From Tragulus kanchil (taxonomy: Eukaryota > Chordata > Mammalia > Artiodactyla > Tragulidae), in contig JAIOJX010000005.1 in NCBI GenBank assembly GCA_022376925.1, positions 13,110,501 through 13,174,500 of the forward strand: DNA of 64,000 nt, read 5' to 3'. Under the pieces are notes generated by a model, which was given only the letters and a program-made list of their open reading frames with translations, was not told the origin of the DNA and did no database searches. Positions 11,450-22,033 of the stretch are shown piece after piece; the stretch's first letter is position 1; the number at the start of each line of letters is the position of its first letter. The position numbers were made by a program, and so were the translations under genes.

Positions 11450-12110
11450 TCGTTCAACCACTTCTCACCTCCACGCTGCACCCCTAGCTCAGGCCACCAG
11501 CACCCCTCGTTCCAAACACAGCGGCCTCCCCCAGACTCCCAGTGTCCACTCTCTCTCCCCACGTGCAGCTGTACACAAGGGCAGCTGGGGTGATTGTTAG
11601 TAAAAGAAAACACAGATCACGTTCCTTCTTCTGACCTCAACCTTCCAACGCTTGCCCCTAAAAACTGGCCTGAAATCCGGTATTCTTCTACCTCTGAGGC
11701 CCGGCCTGAGCTGGCCCGTGCCCGGTTCTTCTCTCTCATGCTCTCACCCTACGCTGGTGATGCTGTCTCTTTCAAACACCCCTATTTCCTCCCTGAGACT
11801 TTGTCCTTGCTTTTGCCCCTAAGCGGGATTCTTCTTCCCCAAATCTCTGTACAGCCCGACACCCCCATTTCCCTCCCGTCTATGCCAGATGTCACCCCTA
11901 CAGAAAACCTCCCCACCACCCTACTCATCTTTCCCACTTGTGTTTTTCTTCATGGAATTATGTGCAGTGACTTGCTGGTGTACTTCTTATCGGTCTCCTT
12001 AGAAGGTAAGTTCTTTGAGGACAGGAACTTTGTTTTGTTTTTGGCTGTAGCCCACAGCGAGTGTAACGTCTATTAATAGTAGATGCCCCACGGTGTTTGT
12101 CAGAGGAGTG
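11450..12110 (+). mobile_element. L2 LINE 3' region
   Basis: Reads as a diverged L2: GATCACGTTCCTTCTTCTGA (purification-of-stock text common to L2), later TAAGTTCTTTGAGGACAGGA and AACTTTGTTTTG near the 3' end. L2 is a mammal-wide, long-dead LINE. A 160-codon frame runs through it but has no reverse-transcriptase motifs. Confidence 0.7.
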
Positions 12111-12146
12111 AATGTTGTTTATTAGGTACCTGGTAGCAGGACTTAT

Positions 12147-12233
12147 GAAGAAGGAAAGGGAAACCCACTCCAGTATTCTTGCCCGAAAAATTTCATGGTT
12201 GGAGAAACCTGGTGAGCTACAGTCCATAGGGTC
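12147..12233 (+). mobile_element. Partial Bov-tA-type SINE tail
   Basis: Only the BovB-like part remains (GAAACCCACTCCAGTATTCT, CTACAGTCCATAGGGTC). It runs into a TG repeat. Confidence 0.75.
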
Positions 12234-12281
12234 CTGTGTGTGTGGGTGTGTGTGTGTGTGTGTAAAAAATATATATATATA
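12234..12281. repeat. (TG)n plus (AT)n microsatellite
   Basis: About 28 bases of TG repeat, an A run, then an AT run. It sits between two SINE segments. Confidence 0.9.
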
Positions 12282-12470
12282 GGGCTTCTCTGATGGCTCA
12301 GTGGTGAGGAATCTGCCTGCAGTGCAGGAGACACTGGTTTGATCCCTTGGTCAGGAAGATCCCCTGGACGAAGGACATGGCAGCCCACTCCAGTGTTCTT
12401 GCCTGGAGAATCCATGACGGGCTGCGGTCCATGGGGTCACAAAGAATCAGACACGACTGAGGGTAAGCAC
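12282..12470 (+). mobile_element. Bov-tA-type SINE
   Basis: Head GGGCTTCTCTGATGGCTCAG and GGTTTGATCCCTTGG; tail CAGCCCACTCCAGTGTTCTT and AATCAGACACGACTGAG. Confidence 0.88.
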
Positions 12471-12545
12471 AGCAGGCCAGTGGCTGTATTTCCACTGGCT
12501 CACCCCGGGGTGTGTGAGCTCCCTATAAGGATTTAAATACCCCCT

Positions 12546-13206
12546 TCGTTCAACCACTTCTCACCTCCACGCTGCACCCCTAGCTCAGGCCACCAGCACC
12601 CCTCGTTCCAAACACAGCGGCCTCCCCCAGACTCCCAGTGTCCACTCTCTCTCCCCACGTGCAGCTGTACACAAGGGCAGCTGGGGTGATTGTTAGTAAA
12701 AGAAAACACAGATCACGTTCCTTCTTCTGACCTCAACCTTCCAACGCTTGCCCCTAAAAACTGGCCTGAAATCCGGTATTCTTCTACCTCTGAGGCCCGG
12801 CCTGAGCTGGCCCGTGCCCGGTTCTTCTCTCTCATGCTCTCACCCTACGCTGGTGATGCTGTCTCTTTCAAACACCCCTATTTCCTCCCTGAGACTTTGT
12901 CCTTGCTTTTGCCCCTAAGCGGGATTCTTCTTCCCCAAATCTCTGTACAGCCCGACACCCCCATTTCCCTCCCGTCTATGCCAGATGTCACCCCTACAGA
13001 AAACCTCCCCACCACCCTACTCATCTTTCCCACTTGTGTTTTTCTTCATGGAATTATGTGCAGTGACTTGCTGGTGTACTTCTTATCGGTCTCCTTAGAA
13101 GGTAAGTTCTTTGAGGACAGGAACTTTGTTTTGTTTTTGGCTGTAGCCCACAGCGAGTATAACGTCTATTAATAGTAGATGCCCCACGGTGTTTGTCAGA
13201 GGAGTG
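12546..13206 (+). mobile_element. L2 LINE, second copy
   Basis: Repeat of 11450-12110 through duplication E. Confidence 0.7.
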
Positions 13207-13242
13207 AATGTTGTTTATTAGGTACCTGGTAGCAGGACTTAT

Positions 13243-13329
13243 GAAGAAGGAAAGGGAAACCCACTCCAGTATTCTTGCCCGAAAAATTTCATGGTTGGAG
13301 AAACCTGGTGAGCTACAGTCCATAGGGTC
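13243..13329 (+). mobile_element. Partial SINE tail, second copy
   Basis: Repeat of 12147-12233 through duplication E. Confidence 0.75.
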
Positions 13330-13377
13330 CTGTGTGTGTGGGTGTGTGTGTGTGTGTGTAAAAAATATATATATATA
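13330..13377. repeat. (TG)n plus (AT)n microsatellite, second copy
   Basis: Same array as 12234-12281. The lengths of the runs match closely. Confidence 0.9.
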
Positions 13378-13568
13378 GGGCTTCTCTGATGGCTCAGTGG
13401 TGAGGAATCTGCCTGCAGTGCAGGAGACACTGGTTTGATCCCTTGGTCAGGAAGATCCCCTGGACGAAGGACATGGCAGCCCACTCCAGTGTTCTTGCCT
13501 GGAGAATCCATGACGGGCTGCGGTCCATGGGGTCACAAAGAATCAGACACGACTGAGCGGCTAAGCAC
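13378..13568 (+). mobile_element. Bov-tA-type SINE, second copy
   Basis: Repeat of 12282-12470. This copy keeps the full GACTGAGCGGCTAAGCAC end that is shortened in copy 1. Confidence 0.88.
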
Positions 13569-13624
13569 AGCAGGCCAGTGGCTGTATTTCCACTGGCTCA
13601 CGGGTGTGAGCTCCGCTCCGCAAG

Positions 13625-13745
13625 GTAGGCAACACTGTCACTGTTTTCCACTCGGGGAATCAGAAGCTCAGGGAGGCTATGCAACTTTTCCAGGATGATG
13701 CCATCAGGAAATGGGCACCTGGGATCTGCCCTTCAGCCTCTCTGG
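13625..13745 (-). mobile_element. Possible MIR remnant
   Basis: CAGAAGCTCAGGGAGGCTAT and a following CTTTTCCAGGATGATG-type stretch resemble reverse-complement MIR. Weak and diverged. Confidence 0.35.
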
Positions 13746-13878
13746 GGTCGCCTGACAGATTAACAGTCAGATTTCCAGGGCAGAGGAGCCCTCCAAGCAA
13801 GTACCTACTGATGGTGGTGATAGGAAGAGCAACTGGCAAGTCCCACGTGCCTGCCTGTGTCAAGTGCTGTTGATGAAT

Positions 13879-13881
<3 letters not shown>

Positions 13882-13910
<29 letters not shown>

Positions 13911-14224
13911 TTTTTGTGTTTATTTTGGGGGGGGGGCGGGTTGGGGAGGGAGGGGAGCGGGCGGGCCACTTTTATTGGTCTTTCATTTCTCCATTTTCAT
14001 CCGTCTTTGTTCTTTGGCTCCTGTGGGCCTCCCATCGTGGTGGCGTCTGTTGTTGCAGAGCACCGGCTCTGGGCGCATGCGCTCCAAAACTCCGGCTCGG
14101 TAATTGGACACGTGGGTCCAGCTGCTCCAGCTGTATGTGGGATCTTCCCAGGCCAGGGATCGAACCGGTGACCCTTGCACTGCAAGGTGGTGTCCTTACC
14201 CACTGGACCACCAGAGGACGCCCC
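13882..14224 (-). mobile_element. CHR-like SINE, long-tail type
   Basis: On the minus strand: tRNA-like head with B-box-like GGTTCGATCCCTGGCC, body with the GCGCATGCGC hairpin, GCC-rich body end, C-rich tail (G-rich here, 13926-13966), then a poly-A (poly-T here, 13878-13902). GCTGTTGATGAATTTT flanks it at 13866 and at 14225, a 16-base target-site duplication. Confidence 0.9.
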
Positions 14225-14441
14225 GCTGTTGATGAATTTTTAAGCTTCATGTGGATTTTATTCCACACAAATGATAAGGCTTTCATTATATTAGCAATTA
14301 TATTCCAGTCTTATGAAAATTATCACCAGAACATATGTTCTTAACAGTTGTTTCAAGTATTTTTTTCTTAAAAGATATCCAAAAAAGGAGAGAACATTAA
14401 TAACATATTTAATATTAATAACATATTTAGGTTGAAGGATT

Positions 14442-14522
14442 CTTTTTTTTTTTAACTTTTCATTTTGTATTGGGTTACAGCCAATTAACAAACAACATTG
14501 TGATAGCTTCAGGTAAACAAGG
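14442..14522 (-). mobile_element. L1 3' fragment
   Basis: Poly-T then TTGGGTTACAGCCAATTAAC and ATTGTGATAGCTTCAGGT match the reverse-complement 3' end of ruminant L1. Short truncated copy. Confidence 0.55.
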
Positions 14523-14544
14523 GCTGTTTGTTTTCTTGTCTCAT

Positions 14545-14665
14545 CTTCCTAGTAACTCTTTGAAGAAGTATTTATTATTATCCCTATTTTGTAAAAAGAG
14601 GAAAGGTCATTCAAGGTCATCCTGCCAGTAAGCGGTGGAGACAGGACTTGAAACCAGGCGGTTGG
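14545..14665 (-). mobile_element. MIR SINE remnant
   Basis: Reverse-complement MIR wording: TATTATCCCTATTTTGTA, then GGTCATTCAAGGTCATCCTG and GGACTTGAAACCAGG. Confidence 0.6.
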
Positions 14666-15217
14666 GCTCCAGAGCCTTCCCACGGAGCCTCTGCTCTATC
14701 TGCTGCCTCCCTGGTCTTCCCGGCCCCTGGTCTGGGCACACACAATATCCCCGTCCCGCACTCCTGGGTCCTTCTGGTGTGAGGGCTGTGACTTTGTCTC
14801 ATCCTTTCCCGTATCTGAAGTATTTACGAGAATACCAGGCACTGATAGAGGCTGAATAAATGAAGGTAGCAGTGAACATTTCAAGAGGGAATTTTCCTAT
14901 CGAGTTGCTTAAACTTTCCTGTTAAAGTCAGGAAGTCTTTAACGCATGTTGCTACCATAAATGCCTGATGCTAAAAAAAGTTGGCCTGTATGTTTCTGAC
15001 TATAGACACATTGGACAGCTGCTTGTGTTTATAACAAGGAAAAGATGTTCCATCATCTAGAATGCTGTGTAGTTTTGTTCTTTCTAATACATTTTAGAAT
15101 CTGGAAAGGACAGAGCATTATGAGGGCCCATGGAGCAGATCCAGGGCTAGGACAAACTGAGGGGAGTGCACGATTCGCATAGGTAAAACATGTGCAAAAA
15201 GCGTTGGGTCCTTACCC

Positions 15218-15291
15218 AGGCCAGGATCGAACCGGTGACCCTTGCACTGCAAGGTGGTGTCCTTACCCACTGGACCACCAGAGGACGCCCC
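15218..15291 (-). mobile_element. CHR-like SINE head fragment (duplicated)
   Basis: Only the tRNA-head end and the outer target-site duplication of the SINE at 13882-14224 were copied by duplication F. It is not a separate insertion. Confidence 0.9.
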
Positions 15292-15508
15292 GCTGTTGAT
15301 GAATTTTTAAGCTTCATGTGGATTTTATTCCACACAAATGATAAGGCTTTCATTATATTAGCAATTATATTCCAGTCTTATGAAAATTATCACCAGAACA
15401 TATGTTCTTAACAGTTGTTTCAAGTATTTTTTTCTTAAAAGATATCCAAAAAAGGAGAGAACATTAATAACATATTTAATATTAATAACATATTTAGGTT
15501 GAAGGATT

Positions 15509-15589
15509 CTTTTTTTTTTTAACTTTTCATTTTGTATTGGGTTACAGCCAATTAACAAACAACATTGTGATAGCTTCAGGTAAACAAGG
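15509..15589 (-). mobile_element. L1 3' fragment, second copy
   Basis: Repeat of 14442-14522 through duplication F. Confidence 0.55.
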
Positions 15590-15611
15590 GCTGTTTGTTT
15601 TCTTGTCTCAT

Positions 15612-15732
15612 CTTCCTAGTAACTCTTTGAAGAAGTATTTATTATTCTCCCTATTTTGTAAAAAGAGGAAAGGTCATTCAAGGTCATCCTGCCAGTAAGC
15701 GGTGGAGACAGGACTTGAAACCAGGCGGTTGG
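15612..15732 (-). mobile_element. MIR remnant, second copy
   Basis: Repeat of 14545-14665 through duplication F. Confidence 0.6.
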
Positions 15733-16031
15733 GCTCCAGAGCCTTCCCACGGAGCCTCTGCTCTATCTGCTGCCTCCCTGGTCTTCCCGGCCCCTGGTCT
15801 GGGCACACACAATATCCCCGTCCCGCACTCCTGGGTCCTTCTGGTGTGAGGGCTGTGACTTTGTCTCATCCTTTCCCGTATCTGAAGTATTTACGAGAAT
15901 ACCAGGCACTGATAGAGGCTGAATAAATGAAGGTAGCAGTGAACATTTCAAGAGGGAATTTTCCTATCGAGTTGCTTAAACTTTCCTGTTAAAGTCAGGA
16001 AGTCTTTAACGCATGTTGCTACCATAAATGC

Positions 16032-18148
16032 CTGATGCTAAAAAAAGTTGGCCTGTATGTTTCTGACTATAGACACATTGGACAGCTGCTTGTGTTTATA
16101 ACAAGGAAAAGATGTTCCATCATCTAGAATGCTGTGTAGTTTTGTTCTTTCTAATACATTTTAGAATCTGGAAAGGACAGAGCATTATGAGGGCCCATGG
16201 AGCAGATCCAGGGCTAGGACAAACTGAGGGGAGTGCACGCATTCGCATAGGTAAAACATGTGCAAATGTGCGTGTGTGTGTGTATATACATAAATCCCCA
16301 TAAACAGTGTTGGTGCACAAGTGTGTGCACTGTGTGTATCTGACTATCACTCAGGGTCTAGTCAAGAAACAGAATCCACGTGAGTTACTCTAACAGAGAG
16401 CTTACTCCAGGGAATTGGTTAAACAGCTGTTGAAGGACAGGAAAACAGAAAGCGAACAGCAATGGGACAGAATCAGCAGAGAGACCGTCACTGCGGGAAG
16501 CAACCAGAACCTCCAGGGCCGGGAGATCGAAGGAGAGAGGCTGGGTCTCAAAAACTGAGACGCTTATGTGGGGTCCACAGGGGAGACAGAGCTCTGAGGA
16601 GGGCACTTCCTGATTGCTGCTGCTCGCCCAGGGGCTTGGTGGTGGACGGGGTGTGGGCTCTGCAGGCCAGGTTCTGAGGATCATTTCACAAGACATACAA
16701 ATATCAAATCATTATGTTATATACCTGAAACTCACATATGTCAGTTGTATCTCACTAAAAATTTTTAATAAAAGGAAATAAGCTGTCCTATCATTCAGAT
16801 TCCTACTGGAGGAATTTTTAACTAATAATGCTTTCCTTTGTTCTTAAAGACTTACTATTCTGGCTGTTATTGGTGGACCCCAATTCAACCATAAGACCTA
16901 CCTCAAGAGAGGACACACAGCTCAGAGATGTTCCAAGAGTAATTCTCAACAATTATCTGGAAGTCTTGTGCAGATGGTAGAATCTAAGGCTCCACACCAG
17001 ACACACTGAAAGAAAAAAGACACTCTCAAACAGGTAATATTTATCTCCAATTTATGGATGAGAAGCTGAGGCATCTAGAAATTAAGCAGCTGATGCTAAA
17101 AAGTTGGCCTGTATGTTTCTGACTATAGACACATTGGACAGCTGCTTGTGTTTATAACAAGGAAAAGATGTTCCATCATCTAGAATGCTGTGTAGTTTTG
17201 TTCTTTCTAATACATTTTAGAATCTGGAAAGGACAGAGCATTATGAGGGCCCATGGAGCAGATCCAGGGCTAGGACAAACTGAGGGGAGTGCACGCATTC
17301 GCATAGGTAAAACATGTGCAAATGTGCGTGTGTGTGTATATACATAAATCCCCATAAACAGTGTTGGTGCACAAGTGTGTGCACTGTGTGTATCTGACTA
17401 TCACTCAGGGTCTAGTCAAGAAACAGAATCCACGTGAGTTACTCTAACAGAGAGCTTACTCCAGGGAATTGGTTAAACAGCTGTTGAAGGACAGGAAAAC
17501 AGAAAGCGAACAGCAATGGGACAGAATCAGCAGAGAGACCGTCACTGCGGGAAGCAACCAGAACCTCCAGGGCCGGGAGATCGAAGGAGAGAGGCTGGGT
17601 CTCAAAAACTGAGACGCTTATGTGGGGTCCACAGGGGAGACAGAGCTCTGAGGAGGGCACTTCCTGATTGCTGCTGCTCGCCCAGGGGCTTGGTGGTGGA
17701 CGGGGTGTGGGCTCTGCAGGCCAGGTTCTGAGGATCATTTCACAAGACATACAAATATCAAATCATTATGTTATATACCTGAAACTCACATATGTCAGTT
17801 GTATCTCACTAAAAATTTTTAATAAAAGGAAATAAGCTGTCCTATCATTCAGATTCCTACTGGAGGAATTTTTAACTAATAATGCTTTCCTTTGTTCTTA
17901 AAGACTTACTATTCTGGCTGTTATTGGTGGACCCCAATTCAACCATAAGACCTACCTCAAGAGAGGACACACAGCTCAGAGATGTTCCAAGAGTAATTCT
18001 CAACAATTATCTGGAAGTCTTGTGCAGATGGTAGAATCTAAGGCTCCACACCAGACACACTGAAAGAAAAAAGACACTCTCAAACAGGTAATATTTTTAT
18101 CTCCAATTTATGGATGAGAAGCTGAGGCATCTAGAAATTAAGCAGCTG
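16032..18148. repeat. Duplication G, period about 1055
   Basis: Copy 1 is 16032-17092 and copy 2 is 17090-18148; the copies meet at a shared CTGA with no filler. Copy 1 overlaps copy 2 of duplication F, so about 230 bases (14965, 16032 and 17090 onward) are present three times. A TG run near 16270 is 4 bp longer than its partner near 17328. Confidence 0.96.
16320..16770. mobile_element. Old interspersed repeat, family uncertain
   Basis: CAGGGTCTAGTCAAGAAACA, TCCAGGGAATTGGTTA and the ATATACCTGAAACTCACATA / TATCTCACTAAAAATTT end are wording of ancient mammalian L1- or MaLR-type repeats. Short frames of 71 and 103 codons on opposite strands are not genes. Second copy at 17375-17825. Confidence 0.45.
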
Positions 18149-18274
18149 AGCTAAATTTATAAGTTTCTATGTATCTAAGTCCTAGGACCCCTGCTCGTAT
18201 GTTTTCTACTCTATTGCATTTAATCCTTTAGTGAATAAATCTCTAGGTGGGGACTCAGCTGACTTTGGCATAGA

Positions 18275-18300
18275 GTGTGTGTGTGTGTGCGTGTGTGTGC
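18275..18300. repeat. (TG)n microsatellite
   Basis: TG/CG-alternating run directly before the SINE; repeated at 19448-19473. Confidence 0.9.
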
Positions 18301-18500
18301 ATGCACGCACGCTCAGTTGTGGCCAACTCTTTGCAACACCATGGATTGTAGTCCGCCAGGCGCCTCTCTCCATGGGATTTCCCAGGCAAGCATACTGGAG
18401 TGGGTTGCCGTTTCCTTCTCCAGGGCATCTTTCCCACCCAGAGATCAAGCCTGCATCTCTTGCGTCTCCTCCATGGGCAGGTGGTCTCTTTACACCTTCC
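18300..18500 (-). mobile_element. Bov-tA-type SINE
   Basis: Reverse-complement SINE: GCTCAGTTGTGGCCAACTC and TACTGGAGTGGGTTGCCGTT, ending at the head near GGTGGTCTCTTTACACC. Confidence 0.85.
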
Positions 18501-18559
18501 CACCCAGTAAGCCCTGGGCATAGAATAAAGTTCTTGTAAGAACAGGTGTTTTTAAATCA

Positions 18560-18675
18560 GAGGAAGCTAGATTTATGTCTGAATGACAAGATCTAACTGC
18601 ATGGCAAGAGTGGCCATGAACAAATGGCCTAACCTCACAAAGCCTTTGTTTCTTCATCTGGAGCCTGGAAATAAA
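18560..18675 (+). mobile_element. Possible MIR remnant
   Basis: The ACCTCACAAAGCCTTTGTTT-like stretch with TTCTTCATCTGGAGCCTGG resembles MIR sense strand. Weak. Also at 19733-19848. Confidence 0.4.
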
Positions 18676-18681
18676 GTTAGT

Positions 18682-19000
18682 ATTTTCTTTTTTTCTTTTT
18701 AAACCTTTATTTTGCTTTTAACTTTTACAGAGTTTTGCTGTTTACAGATATGTATGTTCCCAGATCAGTCACATGTATATCCCCCACTTCCCACCCCTCC
18801 CAACCATCACACAGCACCCCTGAAGGATCCCCTTTTCTCACAGAGCAATGACTAGAGCTATTTTCTTCACTTATGATAGATAGTACAGGCCTTCATGCTA
18901 CTTCCTTTACACCTCTCACCTTCTGTTCCTTCCCCACAATGTCCATATCCACTGTCCATGTCTGTCTTTCTGTCGCTTCACTGCATGTGCCATCATCACC
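18682..19000 (-). mobile_element. L1 3' end, cut by the duplication join
   Basis: First copy of the L1 described at 19860-20326; it stops at base 19000 where copy 2 of duplication H begins. Confidence 0.75.
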
Positions 19001-19472
19001 GGAAATTAGCTGTCCTATCATTCAGATTCCTACTGGAGGAATTTTTAACTAATAATGCTTTCCTTTGTTCTTAAAGACTTACTATTCTGGCTGTTATTGG
19101 TGGACCCCAATTCAACCATAAGACCTACCTCAAGAGAGGACACACAGCTCAGAGATGTTCCAAGAGTAATTCTCAACAATTATCTGGAAGTCTTGTGCAG
19201 ATGGTAGAATCTAAGGCTCCACACCAGACACACTGAAAGAAAAAAGACACTCTCAAACAGGTAATATTTTTATCTCCAATTTATGGATGAGAAGCTGAGG
19301 CATCTAGAAATTAAGCAGCTGAGCTAAATTTATAAGTTTCTATGTATCTAAGTCCTAGGACCCCTGCTCGTATGTTTTCTACTCTATTGCATTTAATCCT
19401 TTAGTGAATAAATCTCTAGGTGGGGACTCAGCTGACTTTGGCATAGAGTGTGTGTGTGTGTGCGTGTGTGTG

Positions 19473-19673
19473 CATGCACGCACGCTCAGTTGTGGCCAAC
19501 TCTTTGCAACACCATGGATTGTAGTCCGCCAGGCGCCTCTCTCCATGGGATTTCCCAGGCAAGCATACTGGAGTGGGTTGCCGTTTCCTTCTCCAGGGCA
19601 TCTTTCCCACCCAGAGATCAAGCCTGCATCTCTTGCGTCTCCTCCATGGGCAGGTGGTCTCTTTACACCTTCC
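19473..19673 (-). mobile_element. Bov-tA-type SINE, second copy
   Basis: Repeat of 18300-18500 through duplication H. Confidence 0.85.
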
Positions 19674-19859
19674 CACCCAGTAAGCCCTGGGCATAGAATA
19701 AAGTTCTTGTAAGAACAGGTGTTTTTAAATCAGAGGAAGCTAGATTTATGTCTGAATGACAAGATCTAACTGCATGGCAAGAGTGGCCATGAACAAATGG
19801 CCTAACCTCACAAAGCCTTTGTTTCTTCATCTGGAGCCTGGAAATAAAGTTAGTATTTT

Positions 19860-20326
19860 CTTTTTTTTTCTTTTTAAACCTTTATTTTGCTTTTAACTTT
19901 TACAGAGTTTTGCTGTTTACAGATATGTATGTTCCCAGATCAGTCACATGTATATCCCCCACTTCCCACCCCTCCCAACCATCACACAGCACCCCTGAAG
20001 GATCCCCTTTTCTCACAGAGCAATGACTAGAGCTATTTTCTTCACTTATGATAGATAGTACAGGCCTTCATGCTACTTCCTTTACACCTCTCACCTTCTG
20101 TTCCTTCCCCACAATGTCCATATATCCACTGTCCATGTCTGTCCTTCCGTCGCTTCACTGCATGTGCCATCATCACCATCCTCCTAGATTCTATATATAT
20201 GTGTTAATATACTGTATTTGTCCTTCTCTTTCTGACTGACTTCACTTTTGATGATAGGTTCTAGATCCAGCCACCTCATTAGGGCTGATTCTTCTGCATT
20301 TCTCTTTACAGCTGTGTAGTATTCCA
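19860..20326 (-). mobile_element. 5'-truncated L1 with TSD
   Basis: Poly-T start (TTTCTTTTTTTTTC), then TTCCCAGATCAGTCACATGT and CAGCTGTGTAGTATTCCATT, the reverse-complement L1 3' region. AAGTTAGTATTTTC flanks it (about 19847 and 20328), a 14-base target-site duplication, so this is one short L1 insertion. It contains no complete ORF. Confidence 0.8.
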
Positions 20327-20342
20327 TTAAGTTAGTATTTTC

Positions 20343-20689
20343 CATAGTGGTTATTTTTAACGATTAAAGGAGCTAATGCATGTCCATCACTTAGTATCAT
20401 TTATTACACATAAACGATAATAACGGATGACTTTTTTTTTTTAAAGTTATCCTTATTATTTTCCAAAGTAAAATTGGGAAATCCTTTGTATGCTGGTTGT
20501 AGAACCTGATGGGGTGGGGGTCCACTGCTAAGGCAGATTTTTAGTCAAGTTTATGGAGCATTGGACTGGCTGCCCCACAGGCCCCTGTGACCCTGAAGGA
20601 GTGGGAGGCTGAAGCCACCTCCAGAGGTAAGGAGGGCAGTGGTGGACACAGCAGCAGCTGAGGGGCAGGGCAGATTTGGAGGATGAAGA
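20343..20689. other. No feature recognised
   Basis: AT-rich then G-rich sequence; no gene or repeat family is supported. Confidence 0.4.
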
Positions 20690-21535
20690 TGGGAGGGACC
20701 TAGTCAAGACACAGCAGATTGCTCCACCGTCTTTTGCTTAACATCTGGGAAGACGTTTTGCTGGACTCCACTTCCCTGACCCTGCCTGGGGTAGGCTGAA
20801 TGTCGGTGCTGGAATTTCCGGAACTCATGAGTTCATTACCTTCCATGTAAAAGGGACTTGCAGGTGTGGTCCAGCTAAGGATCTTGAGATGAAGAGATGA
20901 TCTTGAATTATCTGGGGTTGGGGGCAATATACTCACAAGCCTCCTTATAAAAGGAAGCAGAGGGTTTCCCTGGTGGTCCAGCGGGTAAGGACACCGCCTT
21001 GCAGTGCAAGGGGCGCCAGTTCGATCCCTGGCCTGGGAGGATCCCACGTGCCGCGGAGCGGCTGGACCGATGTGTCCAACTAAGGAGCTGGAGCTCTGGA
21101 GCACATGCGCCCAGAGCCGGTGCTCTGCGACAACAGAGGCCACCGCGATGGGAGGCCCACACGGGCCAAAGAACAAAGATGGACGAAAATAGATAAATGA
21201 AAGACCAACAGAAGTGGCCCACCCGCCCCCTTCCCTCCCCACCCCAACCCCCCAAAAAAGAAGCAGAGATCAGAGAAGGCAATGTGGTGATGGAACCAGA
21301 GACTGGATGTGAGAATGTGTACACCCTCTAGAAATCAGAAGAGGCAAGGGAAGGGCTTCTTTCCCCGATTCTCAGCAGGAAACAGCCCTACCCACACTTA
21401 GATTTTAGCTCTGTAGGACTCATTTCGGACTTGGGATCTCTGGAACGATGAGAGAGTAAATCTGTGCTTTTTTTAAGCCACTAAATAAATATGTGACAAT
21501 TTGTCACAGCAACCACAGGAAACTAATATTCTTCC
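20690..21535 (+). mobile_element. MLT1-type MaLR LTR, split by a SINE
   Basis: Left part about 20690-20962, right part 21260-21535. The right part shows AATGTGGTGATGGAACCAGA, ATGAGAGAGTAAATCTGTGC, TTTTTTAAGCCACTAAATAA and AGGAAACTAATATTC, the typical MLT1 3' end. A CHR-like SINE inserted between them. Non-coding LTR of an ancient ERVL-type element. Confidence 0.75.
20963..21259 (+). mobile_element. CHR-like SINE, long-tail type
   Basis: Head GGTTTCCCTGGTGGTCCAGC, CCTTGCAGTGCAAGG anticodon-arm-like hairpin, B box GTTCGATCCCTGGC, body hairpin at 21093-21117, GACCAACAGAAGTGGCCC, then a C-rich tail and A6. GAAGCAGAG flanks it at 20954-20962 and 21260-21268. Confidence 0.9.
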
Positions 21536-21825
21536 CAGCTGACTTAGTCATTGCTTCATTTTACTTCCTTGTTCATACCTGTATTACTGCTCGGAGAGTA
21601 TCAGATCCTATTGTGTCTCTTTTTTTTTTTTTTTTCCTATTGAGTGTCCTTACTTAGGTATCTCTCCTACTCGATGAAGAGCCAAACTCCTTGAGGGGAG
21701 GAGCTTCAAGGGGACTGAGAACATAACAGGCTATGACGAGGTGGGTGACCTGATTGACAGGTGGACAGATAGGAGCGTATCTGCCACTCTTCAGAGCCAT
21801 CTTAAGTCTGTGACTGTCTTATAGT

Positions 21826-22033
21826 GGTGGTGGTTTAATTGCCAAGTTGTGTTCAACTCTTGGGACACCATGACTGTAGCCCATCAGGCTCCTTTGTCCA
21901 TAGGCTTTTCCAGGCAAGGATACTGGAGTGGCTTGCCACTTCCTTCTCTAGGGAATCTTCCCAACCCAGGGATCAAACCCAGGTCTCCTGCAATGCAGGC
22001 AGATTCCTTACCAACTGAGCTACCTAAACCACC
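21826..22033 (-). mobile_element. Bov-tA-type SINE
   Basis: Reverse-complement SINE with GGCAAGGATACTGGAGTGG, ATCAAACCCAGGTCTCCTGC and a head-side CCTTACCAACTGAGCTACC. Confidence 0.88.

Larger units (their letters stand above)
11430..13614. repeat. Duplication E, period 1096
   Basis: Copy 1 is 11430-12522 and copy 2 is 12526-13614. One interior substitution (G/A near 12061 and 13158). At the end of copy 1 a CG and CT pair are lost near 12451 and CACCCCGGGGTGTG replaces CACGGGTGTG near 12501. Confidence 0.96.
14147..16266. repeat. Duplication F, period 1067
   Basis: Copy 1 is about 14147-15198 and copy 2 about 15215-16266, with filler 15199-15214. The left breakpoint lies inside the CHR-like SINE, so only its tRNA-head side is repeated. 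Interior difference A/C near 14581 and 15648; a C is lost at about 15170. Confidence 0.96.
17828..20177. repeat. Duplication H, period about 1173-1177
   Basis: Copy 1 is 17828-19000 and copy 2 is 19001-20177, joined with no filler. Copy 1 overlaps copy 2 of duplication G, giving a second three-fold stretch (16773, 17828 and 19001 onward). The right breakpoint lies within an L1, so copy 1 has an incomplete L1. Confidence 0.96.

Noticed and set aside
11594..12076. 160-codon frame seen twice
   Set aside because: It lies in an L2 fragment and lacks reverse-transcriptase motifs; doubled by duplication E.
20963..21045. Functional tRNA genes at SINE heads
   Set aside because: The A and B box wording and anticodon-arm-like hairpin are kept, but T-arm pairing is broken and the heads continue into SINE bodies with A tails.
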